A stretch of DNA of 64,000 nucleotides, taken from positions 1,488,001-1,552,000 of the forward strand of contig JAALGZ010000001.1 of NCBI GenBank assembly GCA_015227615.1, written 5' to 3'. Below the pieces are notes generated by a model. The model had not been told where the DNA came from. It ran no database searches and saw only the letters and a program-made list of their open reading frames with translations. Positions 34,531 through 45,287 of the stretch are shown piece by piece (position 1 is the first letter of the stretch; every line of letters starts with the position of its first letter). Made by a program: the position numbers and the translations under genes. This DNA is from Labyrinthula sp. Ha (taxonomy: Eukaryota > Sar > Bigyra > Labyrinthulida > Labyrinthulaceae).

Positions 34531-35481
34531 ATGTGTTCTTCTCCTTTTCTCTTTGATGAAGAAACACAAAACTGCAGCATAACTATTTATCAAAAATATA
34601 AAAACATATCTGCACTTACTGTAATCTTTGGACTTACACTTCGAATCCTCATGCTGCTTACTTGGTTATTTCTCATAACAAACTATCTAATCTCAAAACG
34701 AAACATCTTATTCACAAAAGAAAACTCTCGGGATTCGAAATTATTTTTTGTGAAACAAAATTTGAAAGCTATGTTTCCTCTTGGTCTCGTTCTTGTATCT
34801 GAAGTGTACATTGCAAAACAAGGCTACATATTAAGAACTGAATTCAATTCAAGAGCTGGTAAAATTCTCGGTGTGTTTTGTACAATCAGCTGGTCTGCAG
34901 TCGCTCTGATGTTCATCCAATTTTCACCGGTGATCACAAGACTTCTGGGAATAGAAGGAGAAAAGTCACGCTACTATAAAATGTTCTTGCTAAGGCTTCA
35001 GTATTTGATTTATATTTTCTGGATAACTTTTGTTCCCATATTTATCAAACACAAAGTTTCAATTTCTCTCTTTTTGACTATTCTGATGACTTTCAATGTG
35101 GTAATTAATATTTTGATGCTTTTTCCTATTTTAAAGCTTCTTAATCGCTTACTTTATTCTTTTCAACAGCTTATTATTAGTCAAAAGAATTCTTGGAATA
35201 CATCAAATCAAAGAATAATATCCTACAATAAGTTTTACAAGAAGCTTCAAGCTTTACGCTACTCGATCATCTTGAATTCTTGCTTGTTTGTCATTGTAGG
35301 CATTCTCTTCGCAATTCCAGGGTTTAATGTGAAAGAAAATATGATGATTTTTGGAGCATCCACCGTTTGCTTTTGGCCATCATGCGGCATTCCTTTTCTT
35401 GCTGTATTTTCCCACTATATTCTACCTGATAAGTCTTCCTGTTTTCAGATTCCAGGAACACATCAAATAGCGGATTTGTAG
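34531..35481 (+). CDS. orphan seven-transmembrane protein
   Basis: A 316-residue intronless protein with seven hydrophobic segments, at roughly residues 29-55, 83-103, 114-135, 155-177, 180-203, 247-267 and 273-298. The N terminus (about 28 residues) has two Cys and an NCS glycosylation sequon, which fits an outside N terminus. The C terminus is short and polar. The layout is that of a seven-helix receptor, but I see no DRY, NPxxY or other family motif, so GPCR membership is only inferred from topology. It could equally be a TMEM-type protein. ATG at 34531 is the first in frame. The gene is isolated: 8.7 kb of gene-poor DNA lies before it and 525 bp separate it from the small secreted protein gene on the same strand. 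Confidence 0.65.
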   Translation: MCSSPFLFDEETQNCSITIYQKYKNISALTVIFGLTLRILMLLTWLFLITNYLISKRNILFTKENSRDSKLFFVKQNLKAMFPLGLVLVSEVYIAKQGYILRTEFNSRAGKILGVFCTISWSAVALMFIQFSPVITRLLGIEGEKSRYYKMFLLRLQYLIYIFWITFVPIFIKHKVSISLFLTILMTFNVVINILMLFPILKLLNRLLYSFQQLIISQKNSWNTSNQRIISYNKFYKKLQALRYSIILNSCLFVIVGILFAIPGFNVKENMMIFGASTVCFWPSCGIPFLAVFSHYILPDKSSCFQIPGTHQIADL

Positions 35482-36006
35482 TTTGGAAGAAGTAGATAAA
35501 CGTTGTTAAGCTTCTAAAAATTTTGTATTTATTTTGAAATATATGTTTTGCATGTTTTCAATTTTCTTTCTATAGTTAAAGCAGAAAAGTGTCATGCGTT
35601 TAGGAAAAACCCTTTGGAAGAAAATAAAACTTTGTTGTGTGGTATCTTCCATACTGAATCTGCCCGTTTTTCTTCTATGCAAACAAAACTTCAAACGAAA
35701 CAGAAACAACAGCCTATCTCTATAATAAGTGAGATCAAATTGTTTGAGCACCTGTATCAATATTTAATATGAAACTTCACTTCAACTATTAATATTCGGT
35801 ATAATTATTCTTGATCTTGTGAGATATATTGATAAAATACTAAATATACCTTTGATTATATTAAAATGCACATATATAATATGTGGTCGTATGCTATAGT
35901 CCTCGTAATACAAAACGCAAAAAATATAAACGCAAGAAATGAAAGTATCAGAAGATATAAGCAAATATAAAACAAAAACAAAACAAAGAACTAAACAGTG
36001 AAAAAG
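35482..36006. other. intergenic spacer
   Basis: AT-rich spacer between the 7TM gene and the Cys-rich gene. Short overlapping ORFs on both strands (35506-35772) show nothing recognisable. An A/C-rich stretch (aacaaaaacaaaacaaag) directly precedes the Cys-rich gene's ATG and looks like a 5' untranslated leader. Confidence 0.35.
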
Positions 36007-36261
36007 ATGGTTAGTTTAAGAGTTATTGTTGTTGGCTTAGTAGCAGTAGTTCTAAGTCTTGCGTCTGCTCAAACGATGGCTGGATGTTACATGTGTTGCG
36101 CTCATGTGTATGGAGATGATGGTGACAACTTGATCAATTGTACTTTGGGGTGCGAAAATTGTGATGAGGAGGATACTCAAGGTATTGATGGGTGTAATAA
36201 CGACTATGCTTGTGAGTGTAGTGTAAGATACATGACAAGTAGAAAGTGCTATGGTACCTAG
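36007..36261 (+). CDS. small secreted cysteine-rich protein
   Basis: An 84-residue protein. Residues 1-21 form a clear signal peptide (MVSLRVIVVGLVAVVLSLAS, cleavage likely at ASA-QT). The mature part of about 62 residues has ten cysteines (motifs GCYMCC, NCTLGCENC, GCNNDYACEC and a last RKC), enough for five disulfides, one NCT sequon and an acidic middle (DDGDN, DEEDT). I do not recognise a family. Small secreted disulfide-rich proteins can be effectors, antimicrobials, protease inhibitors, pheromones or surface components; the sequence does not decide. The ATG at 36007 is followed by G and preceded by AAAAAG, a good eukaryotic start context. Intronless, standing alone between gene-poor stretches. 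Confidence 0.7.
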   Translation: MVSLRVIVVGLVAVVLSLASAQTMAGCYMCCAHVYGDDGDNLINCTLGCENCDEEDTQGIDGCNNDYACECSVRYMTSRKCYGT

Positions 36262-38962
36262 AAGCATATAATTGCGTGCAACTGTAAACAGTTAAGAATG
36301 CCACTCTTTCAGAATTTTTTTTATTAAACATAAAAAAATATTTATGATTCTTTTAAATATATATCTTTATTATATTTTTGTTGAATTTTATCCGTCTGAG
36401 ATCTCATCTAATTGAAGACTAGGGAATAAGAGTGAAACAGAAGAGATGATCTTCCTTCTGGTAAAGATCTGCCATATTCTATAAGTACACAGCTTTTATT
36501 CGAGCTCAAATCATATACAGGTGTATCTATCTGTATTTCTTTATTAGTATGCTCCCTTGAAAGTAGTAACTCTTGTTGTAAGCTACGAGGATTGTCAGGC
36601 TGTTACAAACCAAGTTCTTTTATGTTTACAGGTTTTATTCATTCTTGGTTATTTATGGACCATTAAAAAAGGCAAAAATCATATTAGTAAGGGTAGCAGC
36701 ACGTAAGAACTTCTATGTAAAGCCATTACTGAAGAAGATAAAAACTACTCCAACTAAATTCTTCTTGAAAGGGTTGTACAATGTAGTGCTCCATACTTTC
36801 TCCAGTTTCAGAGTTGTAAGTCCTAAAATATTTTCGATACTAGCCAAACCCCCATAAGATTAATAAAATATAGCTCCCATAATATAATGCTCATTTGAAT
36901 CTTTTGTAGCTAAAAAGTGCCTTAGCCAAAAGTTACTGCCATGGTTAAATATAATATGACAATAAAATATATTACTTTGAAGATGTAACAATAGTATGAT
37001 TTAAGTGCAATATATTGTATAATATTGAATATTCTAAGAGTAAGGTACTACTGCAAACTACTGCATGATATTGAGATAAGCTTTGAGATATTTAATACTC
37101 CAAACAAGAGCTACTCTTGTATTCCAGTTCCATTTTTATCCTTACCACAGAGAAATGAATATAAGTATGCTTATCAGATTATACAATGACAAGGGAAATG
37201 ACAAAAAAAGGTTATAGATGATTTATTTTCATTATGAGGCATTATTGCTTTAATAAACTGTTATAATCCAATTGTAGCAGTTTCTCCGTGATATTCTTGC
37301 AGCCTATATGTAGCAATTGCTTTAAGAGTTCTTTCCTGGGGGAGCTCTCCGATCACGATTACTTCATGTTGAAACTTATTAAATCTATTATAGGTTCAAA
37401 CAAACTAGAACCTTTTAAATTTAAAGTATCTGTAATAGGCATATGGAAAACCGATAGAAGAAGGTGTACATGGCAGTGTTTTTTCTTATTTTCACAACCA
37501 CATTAATGACTTTATATCCTTGTATAGTCAAGTCTATGCGATAATCATGGCTTCTAAGTCTCGCACAAACAAAACTAGGAATGGCTTTTGAAAATTATAT
37601 TGAGATAAAGTATTAATTTATTCTTACAATGTGATTTCTATGATTAATTTAAGTTTTCTTTTCTCTAATTGTCAACAAATTCGCAAAGGGTCATAATCGG
37701 TCATGCAAACCAATACTGTCACATGCATGTCATAAGGAAAGTATTTTAGATCTTAAACAAGAATGATTTGAAAATTTTACTTCTTGTGTTTTCATTACAA
37801 ACTTAGCTAAAGAAATTAACTAGTACAGCAAAACGCCTTAATACAATAAAATTTCCAATAGAATCTGCAATGAGTTTCATATCTACAAAAGCCTTTTGAG
37901 GTTCTACTCGGAAATAAACTTAAAATAGGAAAGATATTCTACCTACTCTCTTGCTTCATAGAATCATAAAAAAGCGTTGTCATACCCTAGAAGATTAAAT
38001 AAAGAAAGCTCCAGAGAGGATTTGTATACCTGAACATGTTAGGGAAATAAAACTCAACTTTTTTCTGGATATACTGGATACATTTAGCTCATGTTTGGCA
38101 TTTTTCTGTGAAGTTGATATATGCTTTCATACATTGTATTAACTCTTAACTAGTTTTACAATTCCTAACTCTTCTTAATTGCTCGCTTAAATGTCTTGGC
38201 ATTCACATATTCTTGTGTTCTTTACCCTATGTTCTAACTTTATGCCTTTCCAACATAGTCTTGGAGATATCACTTAGTTAAAGTTTAAATTATGACTTCC
38301 GCTTTAGTTGAGCAGCTTCCTCTAACATCAATTTGAATAAACGTCAATCAGAATGTAAAAACCTAGATGAACGAAATTCAGATTTACAAACGAAAACCGA
38401 TACAACTTTCCAAGCCATGGAGTTGTTATTTGCAACACAAAAGATTTAACTTTCAATATCTCCTCCTGAATATAATTTGTCGACAAAGAGAGCTATATTT
38501 AGAATATTTAGTCTTGACTCATTATCATCTTCATTAGTTAATACAATATTTTAGTTTCACTGATCACACTGCTGCAACGTTTTAACCAAACAATATGATT
38601 ATGCTTTTTTATTTTACAGCACAAAGCAACAGCTTGAAATACATAAAATTGAAAATAAGTTTAATTTAATCGACCTTACTTGGTGTTCAAGCTTTTTTAA
38701 CATTAAGTCAATTGCTTACATGAATCTATTGTTGCTGAACAAGAAAAATCAATCAAGCCATTGGAAGTTTGTCTCTAGACTACTTCACTATAACTGAAAC
38801 TATGGTGCTTCAAGAACTAAGAAAATAATTCCTGAATGCTTCATCAAGTTAAGTAAAACCTAGTAAATGTACTATCTCTTACTAAAGTAGCCTCAAAATG
38901 GATACAAATGTACTCTTGCAGACGGAATGAATGTTGCGTACTGTTCATCTACAGCTATTCAG
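36262..38962. other. gene-poor interval
   Basis: I see no gene or RNA here. A plus-strand run at about 36640-36857 reads as a basic, protein-like segment (VYGPLKKAKIILVRVAA without good start context) and may be a remnant. The rest is AT-rich sequence with frequent stops in all frames. Confidence 0.35.
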
Positions 38963-39399
38963 TTACTCTGCTAATTCTTCGTATATACAGAAGGATACAA
39001 ATTTTACAACTCTCCAAAACCTTAGAGTCAAATATTTAATCCAATACCACACTTCTTTTGGTGATGTCACCCAAAACCTGTAACTCCATCTCAAGCCTCT
39101 AGTCAATAGCTTCCTAATCCACCTAACCAGGAACTTAATTCCAGATCGTAAACTACTTTCCATCCAACTTTGTAGAACTCCAAACATTTTTCAACTTCTG
39201 TTTCCTCAAGTATTTTATTTAACTTCATCACTTCTGACCATTCACACATTTTACAATATTCAACAACTCGTTCCTTTTTGCACAAATTCACCAACTGTGT
39301 TATTTCCCTTCCAGCACTTACCGCTTTAATTCCTGATACACTACGGGTTATATTTCCATGGAATTGATCGGAATAAACAAAAACAAGATCAAAACCAAA
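38963..39399 (-). pseudogene. decayed coding sequence divergent from the GMC gene
   Basis: The minus strand is open from 39399 to a TGA at 39103 and reads as convincing protein: a segment SVSGIKAVSAGREITQLVNL, then a charged helical region (EYCKMCEWSEVMKLNK, EVEKCLEFYKVGWK). There is no ATG at its head, only an AG (possible splice acceptor) at 39400-39401. Below 39103 the protein-like reading continues in other frames (MELQVLGDITKRSVVLD; LRWSYRFWVTSPKEVWYW) with stops between. I tried 23-36 nt GT-AG joins across the break and none keeps the frame. I read this as a dead gene whose 5' part reaches into the promoter of the GMC gene. Family unknown. Confidence 0.38.
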
Positions 39400-39404
39400 C
39401 TAAC

Positions 39405-41021
39405 ATGATACTAAAAAGAGGTCTTCAAACATCAAGCATTCAGAAACTGAAAAAGTCTTATGATTACATAATCGTTGGATCAGGTACAGCAGGATGTCTC
39501 CTTGCAAACCGACTTGTTCAATCTCCCTCCTCTCCTTCTGTTCTCCTAGTGGAGGCAGGTGGTAATGATGTGAATCCGCTAGTGCACATCCCAATAGGTT
39601 ATCTCTTTGCAATGGACTCCAAGTTTACATCATGGAGATTTCGCACTACTAATCAACCTGGATTAAACAACAAGTCCATTGTGTATCCACGTGGAAAGGT
39701 CATGGGGGGATGTAGTGCGATCAATGGTATGATATACATGCGGGGCAACAACGTGGACTTCGAAGCTTGGAAAACAAAGTATGACAACCCCAGCTGGACA
39801 TTAGATTCAGTTTCTTCTTCTTATTCCTCACTTTTTCCAGAACAAAAGGTTGAGAACCAACGACTAGCTTGGGATATCTTGGAGGATTTCCGAGATGCTG
39901 CAATAGCAGAAGGTTTTCCAGTATCTCCTAAGGATGAGTTCTTCCACAGCAATAAAGAACATTGTGGATATTTTCTAGTTAACCAGAAGAGAGGAGTAAG
40001 ATATTCGGCTAAGCGAGCTTTTGTTAATCCTGTTAAAAATAAACTGGATATACTCACGAATTCAACAGTTGAGAAAGTCATTCTAGAAAAAGATAGAGTT
40101 AACGGAATAAAAGTAAATGGAGAAGAGATAGAAGCAGAAAAGGAAGTTATTTTGAGTGCTGGTGCAATTGGGAGTCCACACTTGTTACAGGTAAGTGGAA
40201 TTGGCCCTAAGGATGTTCTGGAAAATGCAGGTGTGAAGTGTATTAAGGATTTACCTGGTGTTGGGGAGAACTTACACGACCATCTGCAGATAAGATCTGT
40301 TTTTAAGTTGAAAGAAGGAACTACAAGTTTGAATACCTTGTATCATTCGATTTTTGGAAAATTGAAGATGGGTTTGGAATATATTTTTAATCAATCTGGA
40401 CCTCTTTCTATGGCTCCGAGTCAATTTGGTTTGTTCGCGAGTAGCAGATTAACGAGAGATAGAGAACAAAAAGAAATTGTAGACTTGCAGTTTCATGTTC
40501 AGCCTGTATCAATGGACTCATTCCAAGATCCAGTTCATAGATTTCCTGGAATGACAGTTTCGGTGTGCAACTTGAAGCCGTCCTCAAGGGGAAGTGTTAG
40601 ATTAACGTCTCCAGATATTCGAGACGCACCAAAGATAGACCCGAATTATTTAGATACAGATGATGATAGAAAAGTTGCCGCTGAAGCTCTTAGACTGGCA
40701 CGAAGATTGATGAGAGCTGAAGCTATGGGAAAATATCTTCCAGAGGAATATTTCCCAGGAGCTGAAATTGAAAGCGATGAAGACTTAGCAACAGCAGCTG
40801 GTGATATCAGCACGTCAATATTTCATCCAGTTGGGACGTGTTTAATGAGCAATAGTGACCCAAAAGCGGTTGTTGATGAAAATTTAAAAGTACATGGAGT
40901 AGAAGGACTTAGAGTAGTAGATGCGAGTATTATGCCAGAAATCACTGCAGGAAATACCAATACTCCGACTTTAATGATTGCTCAACAAGCAGCAAATAGA
41001 ATACTTAAGTCTAACAACTAA
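39405..41021 (+). CDS. GMC-family FAD oxidoreductase (choline dehydrogenase-like)
   Basis: A 538-residue intronless flavoenzyme. The dinucleotide-binding motif DYIIVGSGTAGCLLANRL is near residue 20. The first GMC signature (YPRGKVMGGCSAINGMIYMR) is at about residues 98-117, the second (SAGAIGSPHLLQVSGIGP) near residue 250. The C-terminal catalytic region has FHPVGTC and DASIMPEITAGNTNTPTLMI. Length and motifs fit choline dehydrogenase and the related primary-alcohol dehydrogenases (AlkJ type); the alcohol substrate cannot be fixed from sequence. The first 18 residues (LKRGLQTSSIQKLKKS) are basic and hydroxylated, a plausible mitochondrial presequence, which would suit a quinone-linked enzyme. 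No peroxisomal tripeptide at the C terminus. ATG at 39405. Its last 11 bp overlap the convergent SUMT gene. Confidence 0.9.
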   Translation: MILKRGLQTSSIQKLKKSYDYIIVGSGTAGCLLANRLVQSPSSPSVLLVEAGGNDVNPLVHIPIGYLFAMDSKFTSWRFRTTNQPGLNNKSIVYPRGKVMGGCSAINGMIYMRGNNVDFEAWKTKYDNPSWTLDSVSSSYSSLFPEQKVENQRLAWDILEDFRDAAIAEGFPVSPKDEFFHSNKEHCGYFLVNQKRGVRYSAKRAFVNPVKNKLDILTNSTVEKVILEKDRVNGIKVNGEEIEAEKEVILSAGAIGSPHLLQVSGIGPKDVLENAGVKCIKDLPGVGENLHDHLQIRSVFKLKEGTTSLNTLYHSIFGKLKMGLEYIFNQSGPLSMAPSQFGLFASSRLTRDREQKEIVDLQFHVQPVSMDSFQDPVHRFPGMTVSVCNLKPSSRGSVRLTSPDIRDAPKIDPNYLDTDDDRKVAAEALRLARRLMRAEAMGKYLPEEYFPGAEIESDEDLATAAGDISTSIFHPVGTCLMSNSDPKAVVDENLKVHGVEGLRVVDASIMPEITAGNTNTPTLMIAQQAANRILKSNN

Positions 41022-41961
41022 ATATAACTCCACCGCGGTCGCTTTCGTACACACACTTCCATGGTAACTCTTCAGTTACCTTGCCCACCACAATAACTGC
41101 TGGCGGAACAATTTTTTCACACACTGCAAGTTTAACAATCCCAGATAAATCTGACCGTATTACACGCTGGAATTTTGTGGTTGCCTTCTCTACAATACTT
41201 ACATTTGTACTCTCAGGAAATCCCTTTTCTTTCAACCCATCAACCAAACTCTCTAAACGGGAAACTCCCATAAGAAACACCACAGTACTGTCCCGGATAA
41301 ACTCGGGAAGGTCGGGAAAGGTATCATGTATCCCGTGAGCAGTTGCCACGAGAACTCGATTCGCAATAGTTCTTCTAGTAACACTAATTCCCGCAGATAA
41401 AGGGCCAGCAAAGGCTGATGAAATTCCTGGAACTACTTTGACTTTGAACCGTGATATTCCAGAAGAGAGCACGTGATCAACTTCTTCCATTCCTCGTCCT
41501 AATAGAAAAGGATCACCTCCTTTCAGACGAACGACTTTCTTTTGGTGGATGAGAAACTTCACTATCCATTCATTGAGCTGGTTTTGAGCAATGGTTGAGT
41601 TGTTTGTGGAAGATTTCAACAGGGGATTTGGTGACTTACACTTTGTGGAAAACAGAAAGTGAGCACTTGGATTTGAATCTTTGCAAAAATTCAGTATTGA
41701 GGGCGATATAAGCTTATCACAGATTAATACATCAGCTTCTTGTATGATGGAGGCAGCGGCCAGAGTAAGAAGTGAAGGATCACCTGGACCGACGCCCAAG
41801 AGAACAGCAGTATTTTCTGGGATATACGAGGTTTTAGACTGAAGTGGAGAAATCTTTGGTTTAAATAGGATAGATTGGATATATAACCATGTATAACAAG
41901 TAAGCAGTCCTAAAATGAATGGAATTGTAGTCGCTGGGTCAAGTTGTAATACTTGTTCCAT
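41011..41961 (-). CDS. membrane-anchored uroporphyrinogen-III C-methyltransferase (SUMT)
   Basis: A 316-residue protein with an N-terminal hydrophobic anchor (residues about 13-33, IPFILGLLTCYTWLYIQSIL) followed by one SUMT catalytic domain. Diagnostic motifs: VLLGVGPGDPSLLTLAA (first signature), VRLKGGDPFLLGRGMEE (second signature), VVPGISSAFAGP and, later, VFLMG. Family knowledge: SUMT uses two S-adenosylmethionine molecules to make precorrin-2, the precursor of sirohaem for sulfite and nitrite reductases. The dehydrogenase/ferrochelatase parts found in CysG or Met1/Met8 systems are absent from this polypeptide, so separate enzymes would be needed. The membrane anchor is unusual for a soluble tetrapyrrole enzyme. 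Intronless. ATG at 41959-41961. Tail-to-tail with the GMC gene, stop codons 11 bp past each other. Confidence 0.88.
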   Translation of the reverse strand: MEQVLQLDPATTIPFILGLLTCYTWLYIQSILFKPKISPLQSKTSYIPENTAVLLGVGPGDPSLLTLAAASIIQEADVLICDKLISPSILNFCKDSNPSAHFLFSTKCKSPNPLLKSSTNNSTIAQNQLNEWIVKFLIHQKKVVRLKGGDPFLLGRGMEEVDHVLSSGISRFKVKVVPGISSAFAGPLSAGISVTRRTIANRVLVATAHGIHDTFPDLPEFIRDSTVVFLMGVSRLESLVDGLKEKGFPESTNVSIVEKATTKFQRVIRSDLSGIVKLAVCEKIVPPAVIVVGKVTEELPWKCVYESDRGGVIFSC

Positions 41962-42310
41962 TGGATGTGTAGTTTAGTTTTGAAATATATTTCGGGGAAA
42001 TTCAATATTGTGATTTTAATAGTCCGGTGATTTGATTGGATATTTTTGAAAGTCAGAGTTTGGGTCTAAAACGTGAGTTTTAGGAGAGGCTTCCTAGAAT
42101 CGACAATATAAACTATATTTAAAAAAGAATAGGTGGATCCATGAAGAGCGTGCTATTGTATTCACGACCAAAGCTTAACTTAAATGTTGTATTGTTTTGG
42201 TAATTGAACCAAGTTAATTACTTAAAAATGGTATCCGAGGATCTCAAAACAAAGGTAACATATGTTTTGCTCACTTGAAAATGCCTACATAAATTCAATT
42301 TCATTATTTT

Positions 42311-42970
42311 TCATTTTTTACCTAGTAATGTAAAGTACCCTTTACGTAATTTCTTGTCTTGCTCAAGATGGACCATAGCACGCTTCATCGTGGTAATAGT
42401 GGACCTCTTAGCCCATTCAGTAGCATGTCCTAGAAGATAATATTTGGTTTCCTCAACCGCCATTGACACGTATCAAAATTCCAAATTTGGATGAGCTCTA
42501 AGCCTACACATGTTACTCAATTCATAAAACTCCTGTAAACACGAACTAAATTTTGGTGCACCCTTCTCGAAAACCTCTAAGAATATAAAATTGAAACTTT
42601 TGTCTACAATTAATTCTCAATCCTTACCCAATAAAGCGAAATTTCTATAAGAGCAGTAATATTTTTGTCACTGATATTAGTGATTTATGGTTAAAGCAAT
42701 ATTTCAAGCTCAATCTTAGTCATATTTCCTCAGCTTTAGGATCTGGAACAAGTTTCCTTAGTCACATGGTGTTACCAAGATTGCTACGTTATCCCATGAA
42801 CCTCTAAGAAGTGACACCAATCTGTTGAAACTAATAAAACAATTCCGAAGTCTTTCAACATGTTCTTAAACTGTTTTTGAACGCTGCCCCCTCATTCAGT
42901 GTGAAACTCGTGACTTTGAGCAGAAACTTCTCGAAATACAGGGAAGTTTGAACTTTTGAATAAGACATAA
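42311..42970 (-). pseudogene. decayed gene of unknown family
   Basis: On the minus strand long protein-like stretches run from about 42970 to a stop at 42311-42313 but are broken. In order: a segment with NFPVFREVSAQSHEFHTE, a TGA, then QFKNMLKDFGIVLLVSTD; several stops; ITNISDKNITALIEISLYWV; a frameshift; then FNFIFLEVFEKGAPKFSSCL, a second TGA, and ETKYYLLGHATEWAKRSTIT to the end. The quality of the reading is too good for chance and too broken for a working gene. Two of the stops are TGA at places where Trp would fit (before ELIVDK and before YVSMAVEE). I cannot name the family. It lies 350 bp upstream of the SUMT gene on the same strand. Confidence 0.45.
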
Positions 42971-45098
42971 ACTAGTATCTACTCAAGGTTCTGCACATTT
43001 CATTTTCAAATTTAGCTCATTTTTGAACATATGAGATCTCTAATTTTTCTTCTGAGGGTGATTCAAAATATTTGATGCCTTTGCTTTGATCCGTACAGTA
43101 TTGTGAATATCTGTTTCATTGGGGTTACATCTATGCGTAGCTCTCTCGATTTTATGGAAAATAATACCCAATCTCGATTTCTAATAACTATCAAAATCTG
43201 TCTTGGGAGATAATCCCTCTACTAATCTCAATGGAACATTCGAAGCTCTAATAACATGAGAAGCCTTAGCTAGTAGGCACTTGAAAGAAAGTGATGAAGT
43301 GAAACAAACGGAGATTAATCAAACTATGAAAACGCTGTACTTTACTGGTTTTATTTAGATCCTAAAGAAGTGCTATATTCAATTTATTTCGTGTTGAATG
43401 AATGCATTTTACTAGTGCATCAATATTTAGCTTGGTCTCGTTTCACGTTAACCAGGGGATTAAGGTTTCTTGAGTTTGCTGATGAACTCAGTGTAAAATT
43501 TGCGTTTTATTGTCGAAGGGGTGCTTCCTTGTTTTTTGTTCAGTCTTGCTTCATACGTTAGGCCAAAAAATATTGAATCAAAGAACAATTATAAGGAATA
43601 TTCGAGAGGAGGGAGAGGCTTAGAAAACCTACTCCTGCTTAATTGTTAACAATAATATGGAATATTTCCAGGTGATAGAGATTGAAATAAATTAAAAGTT
43701 TAATATATGTCCTGTATTTGTCCGGGAGTATGTAAGGTGGAGCCCAAATCATGTTTTGTTAGCCCATCGATACGCTAATGTGAGTTTCAGCCTAAGTCTA
43801 CTATGGTATTATTGTGCCATCTGTATCAACTTGTTGCTTTTCTACCATTACTACACAAAAAAATATACTCTACGAGTTAACACTTCCTTTTGGATAGAGG
43901 ACATATTACAAGAGCTGTTTATTATTAGTTTCAAAATCCATGAACAGTATAAAATGAATGATTTTAAAGAGCAAATATTAAGATGACTTAAAGAAAGAGC
44001 AAATGAAGAAAAAAGTAAAAAATGCTGTCACTGCGTATTGGTACTGGAAAATAGTTCTGAAATTATCATATAAGGGTCTTCTATAATAATTTATGCCGGT
44101 ATCAAATCAAAATGTGCGAAGTCTAACAAGCAAATGATATGAACATTAGCAATAATTGGTTCTTACAGCTTCATTCAAGACGACATATAATGACGTTAAG
44201 CACTCCAGAGAGAAACGAAAAACAAACGACATAAATGCGTTGTAATTGTTCTGCTAGAAATCAGAAATGAAAGAACTGTAATTAATCACCATTGATGGCG
44301 GGTAAAGCTGTTCTTACTAAGAATAACTTTGACATACAGTATAGCACTTTGAAACTAACGTTCATTGGAAGCCACCACAGGAATGCCTTGTCAAAAGTAT
44401 TAAGGAGTTATTACTTGGAACGCTCTTTCTCCATTTTCCTTTTAATGGTAATCAATCAAGGAAAGTTCTTGATTACAGGCAAGTGGACATACCTGATATC
44501 AGAAACAAGCTGGATGGCATGCAAATGACCAGTAGCATTTTCATCATATATGGGGTAGACCCTAACCTGGTGATAAAATTTATCAATTGGCAATTACCCT
44601 TGTAGATGATGACAGTCACCCCAAGTGCGAACATAACAGCATGGCTTCTGGAGAGTATGTTTCTAGAGTTATTTCTGCTCACAATCCAATGAATTCTTAT
44701 GCATAAATTGGACAAGGATATGCATATCTTGCTGTAGTACTTTCATTTTAATTTGGTGTTGTGTTTAGTTATACCTTCACTACAACTATTTATAAAGTCA
44801 GCAAATCTCAGAACCCCAGGATCAACTAGAGCGGAAAGAGAAGCTATTGCCAAAGGTTTATGCAGGACGAATTATTTGTACATTAATTAAGGATTAAATA
44901 CGTTACTTTTGTTTTAGACATTGAAGCATTAGATGGTATCAGTATGGGCTCATGTGATTAATGACGTACCTGAAATTGAGAGAACCTTGAGTTTGATTTT
45001 CAGAAAGTGTATGAAATAATTAGATATTTACAGCACAATACTTTAATTTCCTTTTTTATGAAATTCGTCTAATTCAATGTTGTTAATTTGTTTTCTAC
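42971..45098. other. gene-poor interval
   Basis: No supportable gene. Short plus-strand protein-like runs occur at 43370-43561 and 44530-44580 (IYGVDPNLVIKFINWQL) and may be more remnants. No RNA gene or clear repeat seen. The 350 bp between 41962 and 42310 likewise hold only the SUMT upstream region. Confidence 0.35.
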
Positions 45099-45287
45099 TT
45101 AGCCCACTGCTTTGGTTTCCATTTTGGCAAAGTACTCTTTTGAAAATTTAACAATGCCCGCTTTGTCATGTATTTGTTCTCGCAATATCTCCTTTGTTAG
45201 TCCTTTCAACACAGGTGCTAAATCAGGGGGGATTCTTATCTGATCCGGGTGAAAAATTCTCTCTTTTTTCGTCTCAGCTTTACTCAT
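45099..45287 (-). CDS. small RIIa-domain (dimerisation/docking) protein, probably flagellar
   Basis: A 62-residue protein that is almost entirely one RIIa-like domain: IRIPPDLAPVLKGLTKEI followed by LREQIHDKAGIVKFSKEY and FAKM. This matches the ropporin/RIIAD1 pattern (IPP-L---LK-LTK--LR-QP-D---F---YF). Family knowledge: RIIa domains form four-helix dimers that bind amphipathic helices of A-kinase-anchoring-type proteins; in ropporin-like proteins they bind radial-spoke and sheath proteins of cilia and flagella. The first in-frame ATG is at 45285-45287. It is divergent from the apyrase gene, with only 93 bp between the two ATGs. Confidence 0.72.
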   Translation of the reverse strand: MSKAETKKERIFHPDQIRIPPDLAPVLKGLTKEILREQIHDKAGIVKFSKEYFAKMETKAVG

